Source: Pseudisothecium myosuroides
Lineage: Eukaryota; Streptophyta; Bryopsida; Hypnales; Lembophyllaceae
Assembly: GCA_951799445.1 (NCBI GenBank)
Contig: OX637288.1
Span: 5,954,501 to 6,018,500, forward strand
DNA: 64,000 bases
Direction of reading: 5' to 3'
Each line of letters starts with the position of its first letter. Positions within the stretch are counted from its first letter, which is position 1. Of this stretch, positions 34,492 through 45,206 are shown in pieces. Position numbers and translations under genes: made by a program. The notes below the pieces were generated by a model that saw only the letters and a program-made list of their open reading frames with translations, did not search any database and was not told where the DNA came from.

Positions 34492-35337
34492 TTACTCTCG
34501 TACATGTTCCTTTCCTCTCTGCTGGCTACGAATGACATCTGCAAATAAAGCAGCTACACGCTCCGTAGAAGCCTGAGTTGAATGCAAAACATCCAATTCA
34601 AACGTCTTGTTGTCCCGTTGTAGCTGAACTGCAGTCTCCATCTTCATCTGCTCGATGCGAGCAGACAATTCGGTGAAGCAATCCAATACAGAAGCCATGT
34701 CGCTGGTGAGCTTCAGACGTTTAACGGCTGCTCCACGAACTCCCGGTAAATTACCGGCACGAGCTGCTGCATTGGTGACTTCAGCTGCCTCTGGAGTAGG
34801 CTCGATGCTAGCCTCGGTGCCAATGACTGGTGCCCCTTGATCGTTTGCACCGGGAACACCGTTGGCCTTTGCTGTCTCACTCAACATGGCATCCATGGCA
34901 TTATACCATGTCCACCTAGTAAGCCCAGAGTTGTCACCCGAAACAGTATAAATCTTTTTGTGCTTGAAATACTGCTGTCGCATTTTGCTCCACTTGTCCT
35001 TGAGATGCACCCCTTGGCGGCCGGCCTCCGACGGAAAATGGGCAACCAACTTCTCACGCATTGCAGCCCAGTCTTTGGCCCAAAAAGATTGCCACCCTCC
35101 TTCTACAATGTGCTCACGCAACATGTCGATGAAGAATTGCGTCTGGGCATTGCCCCACTCACGATGTAAAGGAGATGAAGCATTAGCCGGTAAAGTCGAG
35201 GGTGGAATGGAGGTAGGGGTTGGAGGCACCTCCTGCATTTCCTCACAACTATCTCCCTCAAACTCCTCCTCCAACAAACTCTCCGCACTATCATCACTCT
35301 CGAGTATGATGCTCGCCAAGAAACCCGGGTTAGCCAT
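34492..35337 (-). CDS. Myb/SANT-like DNA-binding protein of a PIF/Harbinger transposon
   Basis: 281 residues, one exon, ATG at 35337. An acidic, proline-rich N-terminus (1-60) is followed by a Myb/SANT-like domain at about 61-160 with the spaced tryptophans W61, W82, W85 and W89, then HLKDKWSKMRQQYFKHKKIY and W142/W144, typical of the Myb_DNA-bind_3-type domains in PIF/Harbinger accessory proteins and plant relatives. The C-terminal third is Ala/Glu-rich and probably helical (about 210-281). In this superfamily the Myb-like protein binds subterminal DNA and brings the transposase to it. It converges with the transposase at 27496-28827, as expected for one two-gene element. The frame is intact. 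A host-domesticated gene is the alternative. Confidence 0.8.
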   Translation of the reverse strand: MANPGFLASIILESDDSAESLLEEEFEGDSCEEMQEVPPTPTSIPPSTLPANASSPLHREWGNAQTQFFIDMLREHIVEGGWQSFWAKDWAAMREKLVAHFPSEAGRQGVHLKDKWSKMRQQYFKHKKIYTVSGDNSGLTRWTWYNAMDAMLSETAKANGVPGANDQGAPVIGTEASIEPTPEAAEVTNAAARAGNLPGVRGAAVKRLKLTSDMASVLDCFTELSARIEQMKMETAVQLQRDNKTFELDVLHSTQASTERVAALFADVIRSQQRGKEHVRE

Positions 35338-36015
35338 CCTAAAACCTCAAAAACAATGCAAAGAGTACTTCCAAACGAACACTAAAACTCACTCAATGAA
35401 AGAACCGCCCCTTAACACCCCTTAACACGAAGATCACTATAAGAGCAGCACCATAAGAGGAGCACCCAGTCCCTGGAGTCCCTGGAGTTCAGAAGAGCAG
35501 CTAACGTCCTAGAGGCCTGGAGTCCCTGGAGTTCCCTGGTGTGGTCTTTGGAGTGCCTGGATGCTTTTGTTTAGTACTCGCGAAGTTACGAGGGGGGGGG
35601 GGTGATTTTTTTGGTGAACAGTGCTGCTACAGTTTCGTGGTTTGTTACCATTCTTCCCTGACTTCGGGCGCGGCTGGGAGCGGCTCCTTGTTTTCGGAGG
35701 GTTTGAGCGAAGCCGCCCGGAGCGGCTCCTGCGAATGAGTTTCATCCAGCGAAGCGGCTCCGGACGGCTCCGAAGCTGCATGTGCGCGAGACTAATGTCG
35801 ATGGCTCCCTCGCCGCGGCCTCGTGAACTCATTTTAAATCTCTTTCCCGCCTGCTCTCCCTCATCAAGTGTGTGCAAATGCTGGTCTGTTTGTGGATCAC
35901 TGTGCATGTGATTGCAAATGCAGGTTGTAAGAAACAAATTTTTATCGTTATGCCCTATTTAACTACTTTTGGACTATTCAAAGTCCAAAATTAATAAAAT
36001 GCAGAAATCTCCTGA
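35338..36015. other. Upstream region of the Myb/SANT gene
   Basis: Non-coding. It contains CCCTGGAGT repeats (35470-35545) and a GC-rich part at 35660-35800 with four AGCGGCTCC or ACGGCTCC words, a candidate promoter or subterminal binding cluster of the Harbinger element. The overlapping open frames here are low-complexity on both strands and were not accepted. The right end of the Harbinger element probably lies in this segment but no terminal repeat was matched. Confidence 0.4.
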
Positions 36016-36412
36016 TGCATGGTGGTAGGCAATACACCGGGAGATTTCCGGTTCCAGTCAAGTTCATTTTTCTGAGGGTGTTGCAAGGCTCCTAGACGTC
36101 ATTCAAGCATACGAACATGCATATCTAGCCTTCGAATGAATGCATCGTGTTTGGCAAGACATCGGGACATATCCAGATACACTGAAGTTCATTATTGTGA
36201 GGGTTTCACATGCTCCCAAGAGGTCAATTGAAGCACACGAATAAGCATCTCAACATATATATGAATTGTGAATACGGACTAGTAAATAGCCTTCCATGCA
36301 TGGTGATAGGCATTACATCGGGAGATATCCACATACATTGAAGTTCATTTTCCTAAAGGTACTGCAAGGCCCCCGAGAGGTGAATTCAACCACACAAACG
36401 TGCATCTCATGG
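36016..36412. repeat. Three tandem repeats with the CATCGGGA motif, left edge of the large element
   Basis: Three units at about 36016-36130, 36165-36265 and 36293-36412 share GCATGGTGATAGGCA, ACATCGGGAGATATCC, TGAAGTTCATTTT and AGGTGAATTC-A blocks. The motif is half of the palindrome found throughout 36-59 kb. This marks the left boundary of the decorated region. Confidence 0.7.
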
Positions 36413-37103
36413 GCGAAAGAAACTATGAGTGACGAATTAAATGCTAGCAGTTGGAATGGAGGTTCCGAAGGTGGGAATTGAGTTACCTGGAAATCTCTTG
36501 ATGGAGTGCAAACCATGTAAGGTGAGCGGGTCCATTTTGTATACCCTATACTTCATTGTCTTATGCATCTTATGTCCTACTAAATGTAAAAACAAGTGTT
36601 TGTTGCGTGAACAACGAATGTGAAAACTTCGCCTGAATCCATATGAACATAGTAGCTAGTAACGCAAATATAGGGGAGCAGGGAGAATGCAAATAACGAC
36701 AAAACAATGTCAACAACAACAGAAAAAAAGAAATGAAAACAAATATTGAGAATAGTAACTATGTTGAAGAAAATTGGATTGCAAAATTCTAATAACCGCT
36801 TAGAAGATCAGTACAAGAAAAGAAAGAATAGAAAAGCTAACGCAGCATCGGCAATTGCTACAACTATGACATGAAAATTCGAGGTTGCCCTGGAGGAAAA
36901 ACAAGAACAGCACATTCTGATGTTCATTGATAAAATAAAGGCATCCCATGCCCGGCAGCTTCCACCTAAACCAGTACTAAATGAACTATAAGACATGCAC
37001 AAACCAATTACCAAGGAAACGGACGCTGCCATTGTCAAGCCGAACAGAAAAAAACATCGGGAAATATCCCGATATCCGTGTTGAGCCACAATACGTCAGT
37101 CCA
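36413..37103. other. Non-coding region 3' of the DUF7869-like gene
   Basis: No gene supported. A near-perfect palindrome CATCGGGAAATATCCCGAT lies at 37055-37073, just after the stop of the minus-strand gene. Confidence 0.5.
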
Positions 37104-38410
37104 TTAGGGGTCCACCTCGTTTGACCTATTCAAAGTCACCTGGGCAGCTTCTCTGCTCTTCCAAGGAATAGTACATGATTTTGGGTTAACTGTTTTGGAC
37201 CAATTCGCGTATAGTGCACAAGAAGCGTCCACCCAAGTGGGAGGCGTGTTCTCAACTACCCATTTCCCGTACCAACAATTCCGGTACCTCAATTCCATGG
37301 TACTTCCGGAGTTATCTGGTCTCCAATATTGGAGCATGAACTTCCCGTTATTCTCATGCCCTGCCTCTCTGCAAACATCGGACAATGCTCTTCCTTGCCA
37401 AACAGCAGTGACTGTAGGATCTTCAGGTCTCAGCAAAACCCAAGAACCTGGCCAAATATCAAGCCAAGGATTGAAGCTTTCCTTTGGCGCCTCATTTGCG
37501 GGTCCGCAATAAGGTTCCAGTTCTTCTTCCTCAGGAATCATGTTGACAGGATTGATCGGTGGGACCTGAGAAGACGATTCCTCCATCCTCCAGTCGTGCT
37601 TTGGCCAGAAGCCTTCAACCAATTCTGAAGGACAGTCGGGAAGGAGTTCCTTCACCTCACGCAACATACGTTTCCAGTACTCCACATATGGAGCAAAGGC
37701 GTTCGTGAATCTCTTGCATTGGGACATTCCATTTTCCCAGTACTCAATGTACTTCTCAATTCCTAATAGAATCAAACCCTTGTTCAAGGGTGCTTTCTGT
37801 GCCGCTTCAACCACCTTCTCCTCATTTCCCGTGGCTTCCGGAACTTCGCTGCCCCAAATGGGCTTGAAAGGAACAGGTCGAGGGTAACCCTGAGGGAGCT
37901 TCGGACGACCCATGCGATCTTTCTTCCACAGGCATCGAGAAGGTCTATCAGATGGCAACCACTGTGAATCAACTGCCGACTTCTTATAATTCATGACGGG
38001 GACTCCATCACTATCCACGTAGAACCGGAAGAGGTGCATTTCCCCCAAACCAATTAGTTTTGCCGTGCCACTGCACAGGTAACCCTTCAAAAACGACTTG
38101 AAATCTGCAACCTCTTGGACGATTTTTGGCATGAATGACAATTCTTGGGACTCCATGAAAGCTTCCATAAGATCCGCGACAACAAATGTATTCTTGCTCT
38201 TCAAAGCCTTTGAGAGGTGGCTGAAATACGCATCAATGTCCTCGTGCATATGTCCTACTAGTAGAAAACCCACCTGAATTTCCTTAAACACTCCCCGTGC
38301 AGTAAGTAAAGACAAAAATGCCATGAGATATTGATTCTTGTTATTCTTGGCGGAGTTGTCGAGCTGAAGATAAAGATTCTTAGAAAGGGGGCGAGGTCCA
38401 CGTCGAGCTC
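37104..38410 (-). pseudogene. C-terminal part of a DUF7869-like transposon gene, cut by LTR copy 2
   Basis: About 435 codons open on the minus strand. Near the start it carries L-Q-L-DN..NNKNQYLMAFLSLL and then V-G-F-L-L-VGHMHEDIDAYFS. As I recall it, these blocks mark the family annotated DUF7869, thought to be a transposon-encoded DDE-type nuclease; the DN and HEDID acids would be the second and third catalytic positions. A tail of about 300 residues follows, rich in Trp and Pro, with the PGSWVLLRPEDP and W-Q-GRALS blocks. The frame's first few residues (TTG start near 38423) belong to the LTR. Joining 38405 to 42864 (with one copy of the 5-bp duplication) restores a continuous frame with the segment at 42864-43490. 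Family assignment is from memory; the split is seen directly. Confidence 0.7.
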
Positions 38411-39065
38411 TGTGAGCTTCCAATTCGTCACTTGGGACTCATAGTCTTTTTTTTTCTTAGATTGTGCAATTTAAGTCATAATTATACACAAAAAACCCTA
38501 AAAAGAGTGTAAAACCAGAATGGACATATTACATACCAATATGCCCTTTGGTCCTAAATAGCCTTTTCTCCTTAGAATAGTCCTAAAACCCACTTGTAAA
38601 TAGGTTGGAGCCATAGAAGTAGTGGGAACTAGAAGGTTTGAGGGTTCTTACCCAAAATAGCCTAAAGTCACTATGCAAGTGACCAAGCTGGGCTAAATTG
38701 GTCTGAGGGAAGTCTAGGGAGATTCTTAGGTAGATTCCCCAAGAGAGGTTTCAGTTTCCCCATCCCATGGACGAATAGTAGAAACCCCAATTGTTAGCTT
38801 GCAGGTGTCACTTTCGCAAGACAGGCCAGTGGAGGAATCTACGGTCACCGGATTGTGATCTTGGTTCTAAACCATACCGGGAAGTCATAAGCGAAATCCA
38901 TTCGCCAAGATTCCCCCGTATGCGGAAGATTCCCTGACTACCGGTAAACCAACGGAGGTATCTTTTTGCCCTCCGTACCAAGACATGCAAGATCAAGATG
39001 TGAACTTGCAAATCTCTTGGGAAACCCCATGAGAGGTTCCCCAAGAAGTTTCGGAATTTTTTGGA

Positions 39066-39395
39066 TTGAAGAAATACTCCTTCCGGACGGTCAACTGCCT
39101 AAAACCACGATGGGAAATTTACGATAATTACCCCGGTAGCGGTAAAATCTCACTAAAAATTAGGATAGTTTCTTTTATGCTAATAACGCGCCCCGACGAG
39201 TTTCATGGTGTTTCGATAGCGGGAGACGGCCGAATCACCGACATTCCTTCGAATTATCCACGTGGTGGGATTTACGTGGAGTTGACCGGCATCCCGGGAG
39301 CACACGAAGTCGGAACGAAGTCGACGAAGGGTCTTTTCTTACTCCCTAAGACCTCCCAGACCACCCTGGCTAGTCACCTTTGTCAGAAAAGGTAA
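39066..39395 (+). other. 109-codon frame conserved in LTR copy 2
   Basis: Counterpart of 29449-29778, same start (MKKYSFRTVN), same length and same end. No recognised domain. Confidence 0.35.
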
Positions 39396-40539
39396 CCTCC
39401 AAAAAGTAGATTTTTACCTCTTTTATTGACTCTAGTTGGCGATAGTTTACGGTGGGATTTTGGCGTTGGAATAGGGGGTGAGGGGACCCTAGGACTAAAA
39501 ATGGCCTTCTGAAGCCAATGGCGCAATCGGTTTTCGATTTGGAGTTAGTCTCCAATAGTTAGAGTGTTGGACCATCGTAAAACCCAAACTACGTGAAAAT
39601 CCTAAAAGATAAGGATGAAAATCCAAGTTGATAGGGTTACCTAGGTTAAAAGAGGGGGGGTGAGGGCCTTGGGAAACCTATAAAAGGGCTCTCATTTCTC
39701 TCCAAAACCACCCCCATTCATGTTTTGGGTCCGTGGGTCCAACTTATGTTGGATTTTTTGGCTATTTTAGCCAAAGGCACTTCTACGGTGTTTTGAGCAC
39801 GTTGTGCTCCGTTGTTGTTCTATTTTCAGCTTTCGAAGGTCTTGGGGGTCCTTCTTTCTTTGTGTCTATGAGTTTTGAGTAGTCTTGGGTATTATTTGGC
39901 TTAGTTTTGAGTCACTTTGGTCACTAACTTGTCAGTTGAAGCACTTTGCTTGACGCACTAACTTGCTTGGGAGCTCCTTGAGTTTTGTCCTGATTCTAAA
40001 GCTCCCCCCAAAGCGCCTTGGCTTTGCCGCCCACTGAGGGGTCTTTAGTATTTAAGGATTGTGTTTTTTTTTAACCCACGTGACCGTGTTAACCTCCGAG
40101 TGCTTCTCCCTTAGTGGGAGACCTCTTTTGCTCTTTCTAAGGACCTGTGGTGTGTGGTCCTCCCCCCCGTACGGCGGAGTTGTGGGCCCCTCTAGGGTCG
40201 TTACGTTCTAATGGTCTGGGTCCTTTTTTGAAGTTGGTTGTTGATATGTGGCTTCCCCCTTAGACGACGAAGCTTTGATTCCACTGGTACCTAAGTCTTA
40301 GAGGAAGTGTTAAAAACCCGGTTAGACGGCGAAGCTTCGAACTACCTCGTGTTCTCAAAGTCTTAGAGTTGGTGTTAAAACCAACTCGACGGCGAAGCTT
40401 TGACCTCCCCCAAAAGTTACGTACAAGGTTTAGTTTCCAAAACCTCTTGGAACTAATTCAAGGTTTAGCCTCCAAAATCCCCCTACGGGCTTAGATCAAG
40501 TCACTTTTTAATCCACTTTAACTTTGCGTTGTGGGGAGC

Positions 40540-40745
40540 CCGGCTAGCACGCCTGGGCCTTCCCTAAAATCCCAGCCAGCCAAGGCCCAACCAGCCAAGC
40601 CCCAGCCGGTCAAGCCCCAGCCGACCAGGCTCCAAAAGCAGCCGGGCCACCGCAGCAGCCGGGTACCGTAGCAGCCGGGCCACCGCAGCACCGGGTACCG
40701 CAGCGCTGGACCACCGCAGCGCCAGGCTCCGCAGCGCCAGGCCGT
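40540..40745. repeat. GC-rich minisatellite inside LTR copy 2
   Basis: Units such as CCACCGCAGCAGCCGGGTAC and CAGCCAAGCCCCAGCCGG occupy the place where copy 1 has its 27-bp GGACTCCCGACTCC array and copy 3 has CTGGCTGG/CGAGAGCCTGCTG words. Confidence 0.8.
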
Positions 40746-40865
40746 GGCCAAATTTTGGTCTTCTCGTTCTTCCTTTTTTTTGTCCGTTTTTTTTTTGCAA
40801 TCTAGGTTCTAGGGAAGGAGGAAAAGAAAAAAAAACACAAGTGACAGAGAAAGAGGGGGTCAAGG

Positions 40866-41100
40866 CCAGAATCGGGATAGTAGAAGTAGGAATTAGAATA
40901 GTAGAAGTAGAAATTAGAATAGTAGAAGTAGAAATTAGAATAGTAGAAGTAGAAATTAGAATAGTAGAAGTAGAAATTAGAATAGTAGAAGTAGAAATTA
41001 GAATAGTAGAAGTAGAAATTAGCATAGAGGAAGTAGAAATTAGCATAGGGAAGTAGAAATTAGAATAGTAGAAGTAGAAATTAGCCAAGTAGAAGGATGG
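40866..41100. repeat. 20-bp tandem array in LTR copy 2
   Basis: About eleven units of AATTAGAATAGTAGAAGTAG. Copy 1 has only two or three equivalents (31320-31385), so the array expanded within this copy. Confidence 0.9.
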
Positions 41101-42006
41101 AAGCAAAATAGTAGAGGTAAGGGTTGGCCAAACGGACGTGTAAGCTAAGATCTTGTAGGGGTAGAGAAGAACTCGTGTTAAGGCACCAAGTAACCTGCAA
41201 ACTCACACAATCACTCCACGCACAACTCACCCAAGCTCTCCACATACCATAACCAAAAACCTTGAGTATTATGAACAAGGAGGAAGATGAAATAGGAGAG
41301 AAGCATGCTAGTGGATGGATTAGGGGAAATCCCAACTAACAAATTTGGGCCATTGGGAGAGTAAGCGTAAGAGTAAAAAAGAGCGTGCCCGTGGGCATAA
41401 GAGAAAGGTCAACCGCGTAAGGACTTGGGAAGACCAAGGTGTAAGAGGTGTAAGAACGAAGTCAACATGTAAGAATTTTGGAAGACAAGTTGGTTGGTGT
41501 AAAAAGGGGTGGAAAGAAAGAGAAGAAAGAAATCCCACCACATCTACCACTTTGTTCTCAAATCTTCCCCGATTCAAGAATCACTCAAGGAGCCAAGAGT
41601 CCAAGCGGAAGGGACATGGTTGAGGGGGGGAACCTCGACCGTTTGATCCAAGACCTCCAAAATGAGGTGGGCCCCTAAAAACCCCACTCTTCCACGTTTA
41701 ATTTTGTTTTATCAAGACAATTAGAAGGAGGCCGAGAGTTAGGATAGGCAAGAAGCAAAGTCAGGTTAGAATTAGCTCTAAAATCTTATAGTAGAGGGTT
41801 AGGGGTTTCCAAAAACCTAAAACACGTCCGGATCCGAGCTAAAACGAAGGAGTTATGAGCGGATGAAGTTAGGGGGTCATGTTGGATGAAACCTAACAAA
41901 TTTCATCCAAGAGGAACAAAAAAGCTAACATAAAAAGAGGAATTAATTTAGGAACCAAAAGTCAAATTAGAATTTAGTTTTGAAATTAGGGTTAGCCCTA
42001 ATTAGC

Positions 42007-42047
42007 GGATGAAGTTTGAAGGACCGATTAGCGGTCAAACTTCATCC
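42007..42047. repeat. Hairpin in LTR copy 2 (first)
   Basis: Same 13-bp stem and 15-nt loop as 32284-32324. Confidence 0.85.
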
Positions 42048-42466
42048 ATGGATAACTTTTGATAGGAACATCCAAACCTAATGTAATTAGTCAAAGTAGA
42101 AAGCTAAAATCAGGATCTCCTCGGAACAAGTCTTAAGTTTCTAAGATTAGTACACTAGTAACCACACTTAGGATCCTTAAGTAAGATTAGAAGGCGGATT
42201 AGGGACGGTTAAGATTAAGGTTAGGCTAAGTATAGATTTATAACATTTTAGAACAAGTTTAGGGTAACCCAAAACTAAACCCAGCTTAAGGAAATACCTA
42301 AACCCCAAGCAGTTAAGAAGGGATGAAGTTTGGAACAAGTAATGGATGAACCCTAGAAGATTTCATCCATTTGAGTCAAGACTTGGTAATTAGGTTAACA
42401 TTAGGGGGTCAGGCCCATAGCCGAAATCCCAAGTCAAATCGAAATCCAGAGTCCATAGAAAAGCAT

Positions 42467-42507
42467 GGATGAAGTTTGAGGAACCGAGTAGCGATCAAAC
42501 TTCATCC
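42467..42507. repeat. Hairpin in LTR copy 2 (second)
   Basis: Stem GGATGAAGTTTGA at 42467-42479 and TCAAACTTCATCC at 42495-42507. The loop differs by one base from copy 1 (GCGAT versus GCGGT), while the stem is unchanged. Confidence 0.85.
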
Positions 42508-42863
42508 GTCCATAACTCTCTCTAGGAGAGTCCAAATCAAACAAGCTTTACACTTTTAGAAATGGCATGAGGTACTCTTTCATTTAGGATAGATAGGCTC
42601 AGACTAAGATCAACTCTTCTCCTAAACCACCAAGCCCTCTAGGCTTTGATTCAAACTTAGCAGTTATAGCAATTCCAAGTAGGGTTTTGTTTTGTTTCCT
42701 CATTACCCAAAATTAGCGAGTCTTAGGAGTTTAGAAAAGATCCATTGCTTGGAAGGCACAATGGATTGGCGCTAGACACCCATAGATTGAGTCAGAACGG
42801 TTAACTACCGAGAGCCTGGTTGTGCTCGCTTCTTTACCAAGGGTGGGTAAACAAGCGCTCACA

Positions 42864-43490
42864 GGCTCCCTCCGGAATCAATTTCAAAGCGTCCATACAC
42901 CTAGATTTCCCTCTCAGTAGCGCGTCAAACATTGCATTTGCAGGCGGATACGGAAAGAGTTCACCCGTCTCCCGAATTGGTGGACCTTCGAGCCGCCGAA
43001 ACAGTCTGGCTAACGACGAAATGGTGAAGTTCGAGTCGCCCGGCCAACACGCCGGTGCATAATGGGCATATGCGCCATCGGCATGACCATGAGCCACCAT
43101 TCCCGTTGAACTCATGGGAAGCTGATCCAAACCTTGTGTGGCCTTCGTCATCACCCTCATTCTTGGGAGAGCCGTCTTTCTTGTATCCATCTTGTCATGA
43201 ATAATGCACAATATGTCATGAGGGTTCCTTTTGGATTCCTCATGCCAGGAGGCATACAAACGACGGCAGGATGCTTGATGATTAAGATGTTCAGTTCTCT
43301 GCTTCACGAACTCCACAAAGTACGAACTTCCCTTAGGTGATTTCAGAATGAACTGTTGCAATTCATTGCACTTCGTGCACTTCGCGAAAGTGCTCCCAAC
43401 AGGCTTGATGGAGATGTTGTTGAAGTGCTTTTTCTTTATTCTACTGATGGTGGATTGGTTGATGGTAGGAAGTCCATACTCCACATTCAA
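42864..43490 (-). pseudogene. Middle exon of the DUF7869-like transposon gene
   Basis: An acceptor-like TTGCAG precedes 43490, and the frame then runs LNVEYGLPTINQS.. to the LTR boundary at 42864. It contains KCTKCNEL (zinc-binding-like), EHLNHQASCRRLYASW, and DILCIIHDKMDTRK, whose HDKMD would supply the first acidic residue of the catalytic core. The last nine codons of the present frame (CERLFTHPW) are LTR sequence. The next original codons are at 38410 downward, in frame. Order and spacing fit one gene of which 37104-38410 is the end. Confidence 0.7.
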
Positions 43491-43780
43491 CTGCAAGTTC
43501 AAAAAACGATAGCCTAAGCATCAGAGGCAAGGACAGTATATAAAAGAAAGCACCAGAAGCAACAATCAGAACACTAGTGCTGAAACAAGTGATTTAGCAA
43601 AAAAACAACGGGATATCTCCCGCTAAGCTAAAAAAACAAGTGCATCCTAGAGAGAGAAATATATTGAGATATCTCCCGATAACATTATAAATCAAGTGAA
43701 GCCTTAACAGAGAGATGTATCGGGAAATCTCCCGATGACACTGCACTCTAGAGAATCCAGGAATGATGAGACGAAAGTAA
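43491..43780. other. Intron or spacer of the DUF7869-like gene with palindromes
   Basis: Non-coding, between two exons of the minus-strand gene. Three copies of the palindrome lie at about 43607-43624, 43660-43680 and 43718-43737, about 55 bp apart. The donor on the upstream exon is unclear (a T-rich run follows the last plausible codon). Confidence 0.5.
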
Positions 43781-45178
43781 TTATGTGTTTAGAAAAAAAA
43801 AAAACTCATTGGCGTCAGCAAGTACACGTTTCCAGTTGTTCCTAGCAGGCAGAAACTTCCATGTGTCCACTCTTCCATTTCCAATGCATCGCACTTGGTG
43901 CAACATTTGGTCAGCAATGTTGTCGATTGCTTTCATTGTACCAGTGACCTGCACAGTTTGAAGTCGAGGGCGCTTAATCCCTTTGTTTCCGTGTGTTGAA
44001 GAAACAACGCCTTCCTTGTACTTGTTAATGTAATTGTGATAGGTTGACTTCGGGATTCCGTGAATAATGTACCACGTTGTGGCACAGACTTCCACTCCCT
44101 CCAACGTAATGTACTTCCTCTTCCCTGTCCACTCGACAGTGTGCAGTTGTCCACCAACAGCGATTCCATACTCTCGACGCTCTTCGAAAGACTTCAAAAA
44201 AAATATCTGCCTCACCCTCAAAGATTTTTCATGGAGAAACAATTGGCAGCAATGACTTTCACAGCATTTCTCCGAACTGACCTGCCGAATTTCAGAGTCC
44301 GTAGTTTTCCGTGAGAATTGTGTCTCTTTCTTAGAGAAGGAGGGTCGCCGAACAATGAAGCGATAGGCCGCCTACTGTCTTCCATCCAAATAGGCTAGGG
44401 GATCATGTACAGCAGGGAAGGCGTGAAAGTGCTCCAGTATATCCATCAAGCACCGACCACTAGGGAACCAGCACTCCGAAAGGGGCCAACGAGCATGGGA
44501 CATGATTGCGTCTTGATTACCCACAAAAACATCAAGGACTGTCACACCTACGTGGTCCTCACCTAGGGTGGAGTTCTGAAAGTGATCGTCCACCCGCCAG
44601 CAACTTATTCGTCCGGATGATAAAACCACACCTACGGAATCCAGTCGATGCACCTCTAAGCTGGTCCATTCTTCTTGACAAATAAATGGACTTCCGTCCA
44701 TATGGGGATCCACAATAACATTCAGAACGTCGGCGGCTCTCCACAACACTGTCCGGTTCAAAGCATCCTCTAGCATCCGAAAACCTCGTTGGCAAAGATT
44801 GAGCATCAGTTGCTGAGCTTCTACAACTACCGATGAAGGCCGTAACAGAACAAAGACCCAGGGCTCCAACGAGATGGGCACACCAAGCCACTCCCCTTGA
44901 GGTCGAGCCTCCACAATAGACCCTACTCCAACTTCTCCGAATTCCAAAAGGTAAAGCCTCACTACGTCACCATTATTCAACGGTACATCCTGTGCACAAG
45001 ATTCTTGAGACTCAGCCTCCCCAGTGGATTTGCCAATGTATGGGGTAATGGCATCATGAAAGGACTCAGAGCACAACTCCATTGTGTCGGAATGACTGTC
45101 TCCAGAAAGCATATCGCAAAATTTGATAGTAAACCTGCATAAATGAAGGAGGCCTCCATAAGTTTGCAAACATATCAA
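43781..45178 (-). pseudogene. N-terminal part of the DUF7869-like transposon gene, with one in-frame TAG
   Basis: From ATG 45178 the frame stays open for 466 codons except for a single TAG at 44372-44374, directly after a CAG codon. The first 268 residues have no domain I recognise; they contain GDVVRLYLLEFGEVGVGSI and a run of aromatic and charged residues. After the TAG the frame continues through S-S-EKCCESHCC (zinc-binding-like) and then RREYGIAV.., EGVEVCATTWYIIHGIPKSTYHNY and HGNKGIKRPRL, which as I recall are typical of the region upstream of the DUF7869 catalytic core. It is either a decayed gene (CAG to TAG) or two adjacent exons with an unseen intron. It shares its strand with the downstream pieces at 42864-43490 and 37104-38410. 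Confidence 0.6.
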
Positions 45179-45206
45179 TGGAGAAATAACAATTTCTACA
45201 GGAAGT

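Larger units (their letters stand above)
38411..42863 (+). mobile_element. Solo LTR, copy 2 (4,453 bp)
   Basis: TGTGAGC at the left and GCTCACA at the right, flanked by AGCTC (38406-38410) and GGCTC (42864-42868), a 5-bp duplication with one mismatch. Collinear with copy 1 (28794-33140), including the TATA box, 109-codon frame and two hairpins. Inserted into the DUF7869-like gene, opposite to its direction. Confidence 0.85.

Noticed and set aside
35509..35937. Overlapping frames on both strands of the GC-rich region upstream of the Myb/SANT gene
   Set aside because: Open frames on both strands in GC-rich DNA with Arg/Ser/Pro-rich products are expected by chance; no domain is seen.
40564..41106. 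180-codon minus-strand frame with an ILISTSTI repeat
   Set aside because: It is the translation of the 20-bp AATTAGAATAGTAGAAGTAG array in LTR copy 2.
28794..42863. LTR copies 1 and 2 as the 5' and 3' LTRs of one retrotransposon
   Set aside because: Each has its own target duplication (GGGGC; AGCTC/GGCTC), and the DNA between them is the rest of a Harbinger element and a DUF7869-like gene whose frames resume across the insertions. No gag-pol domain lies between.
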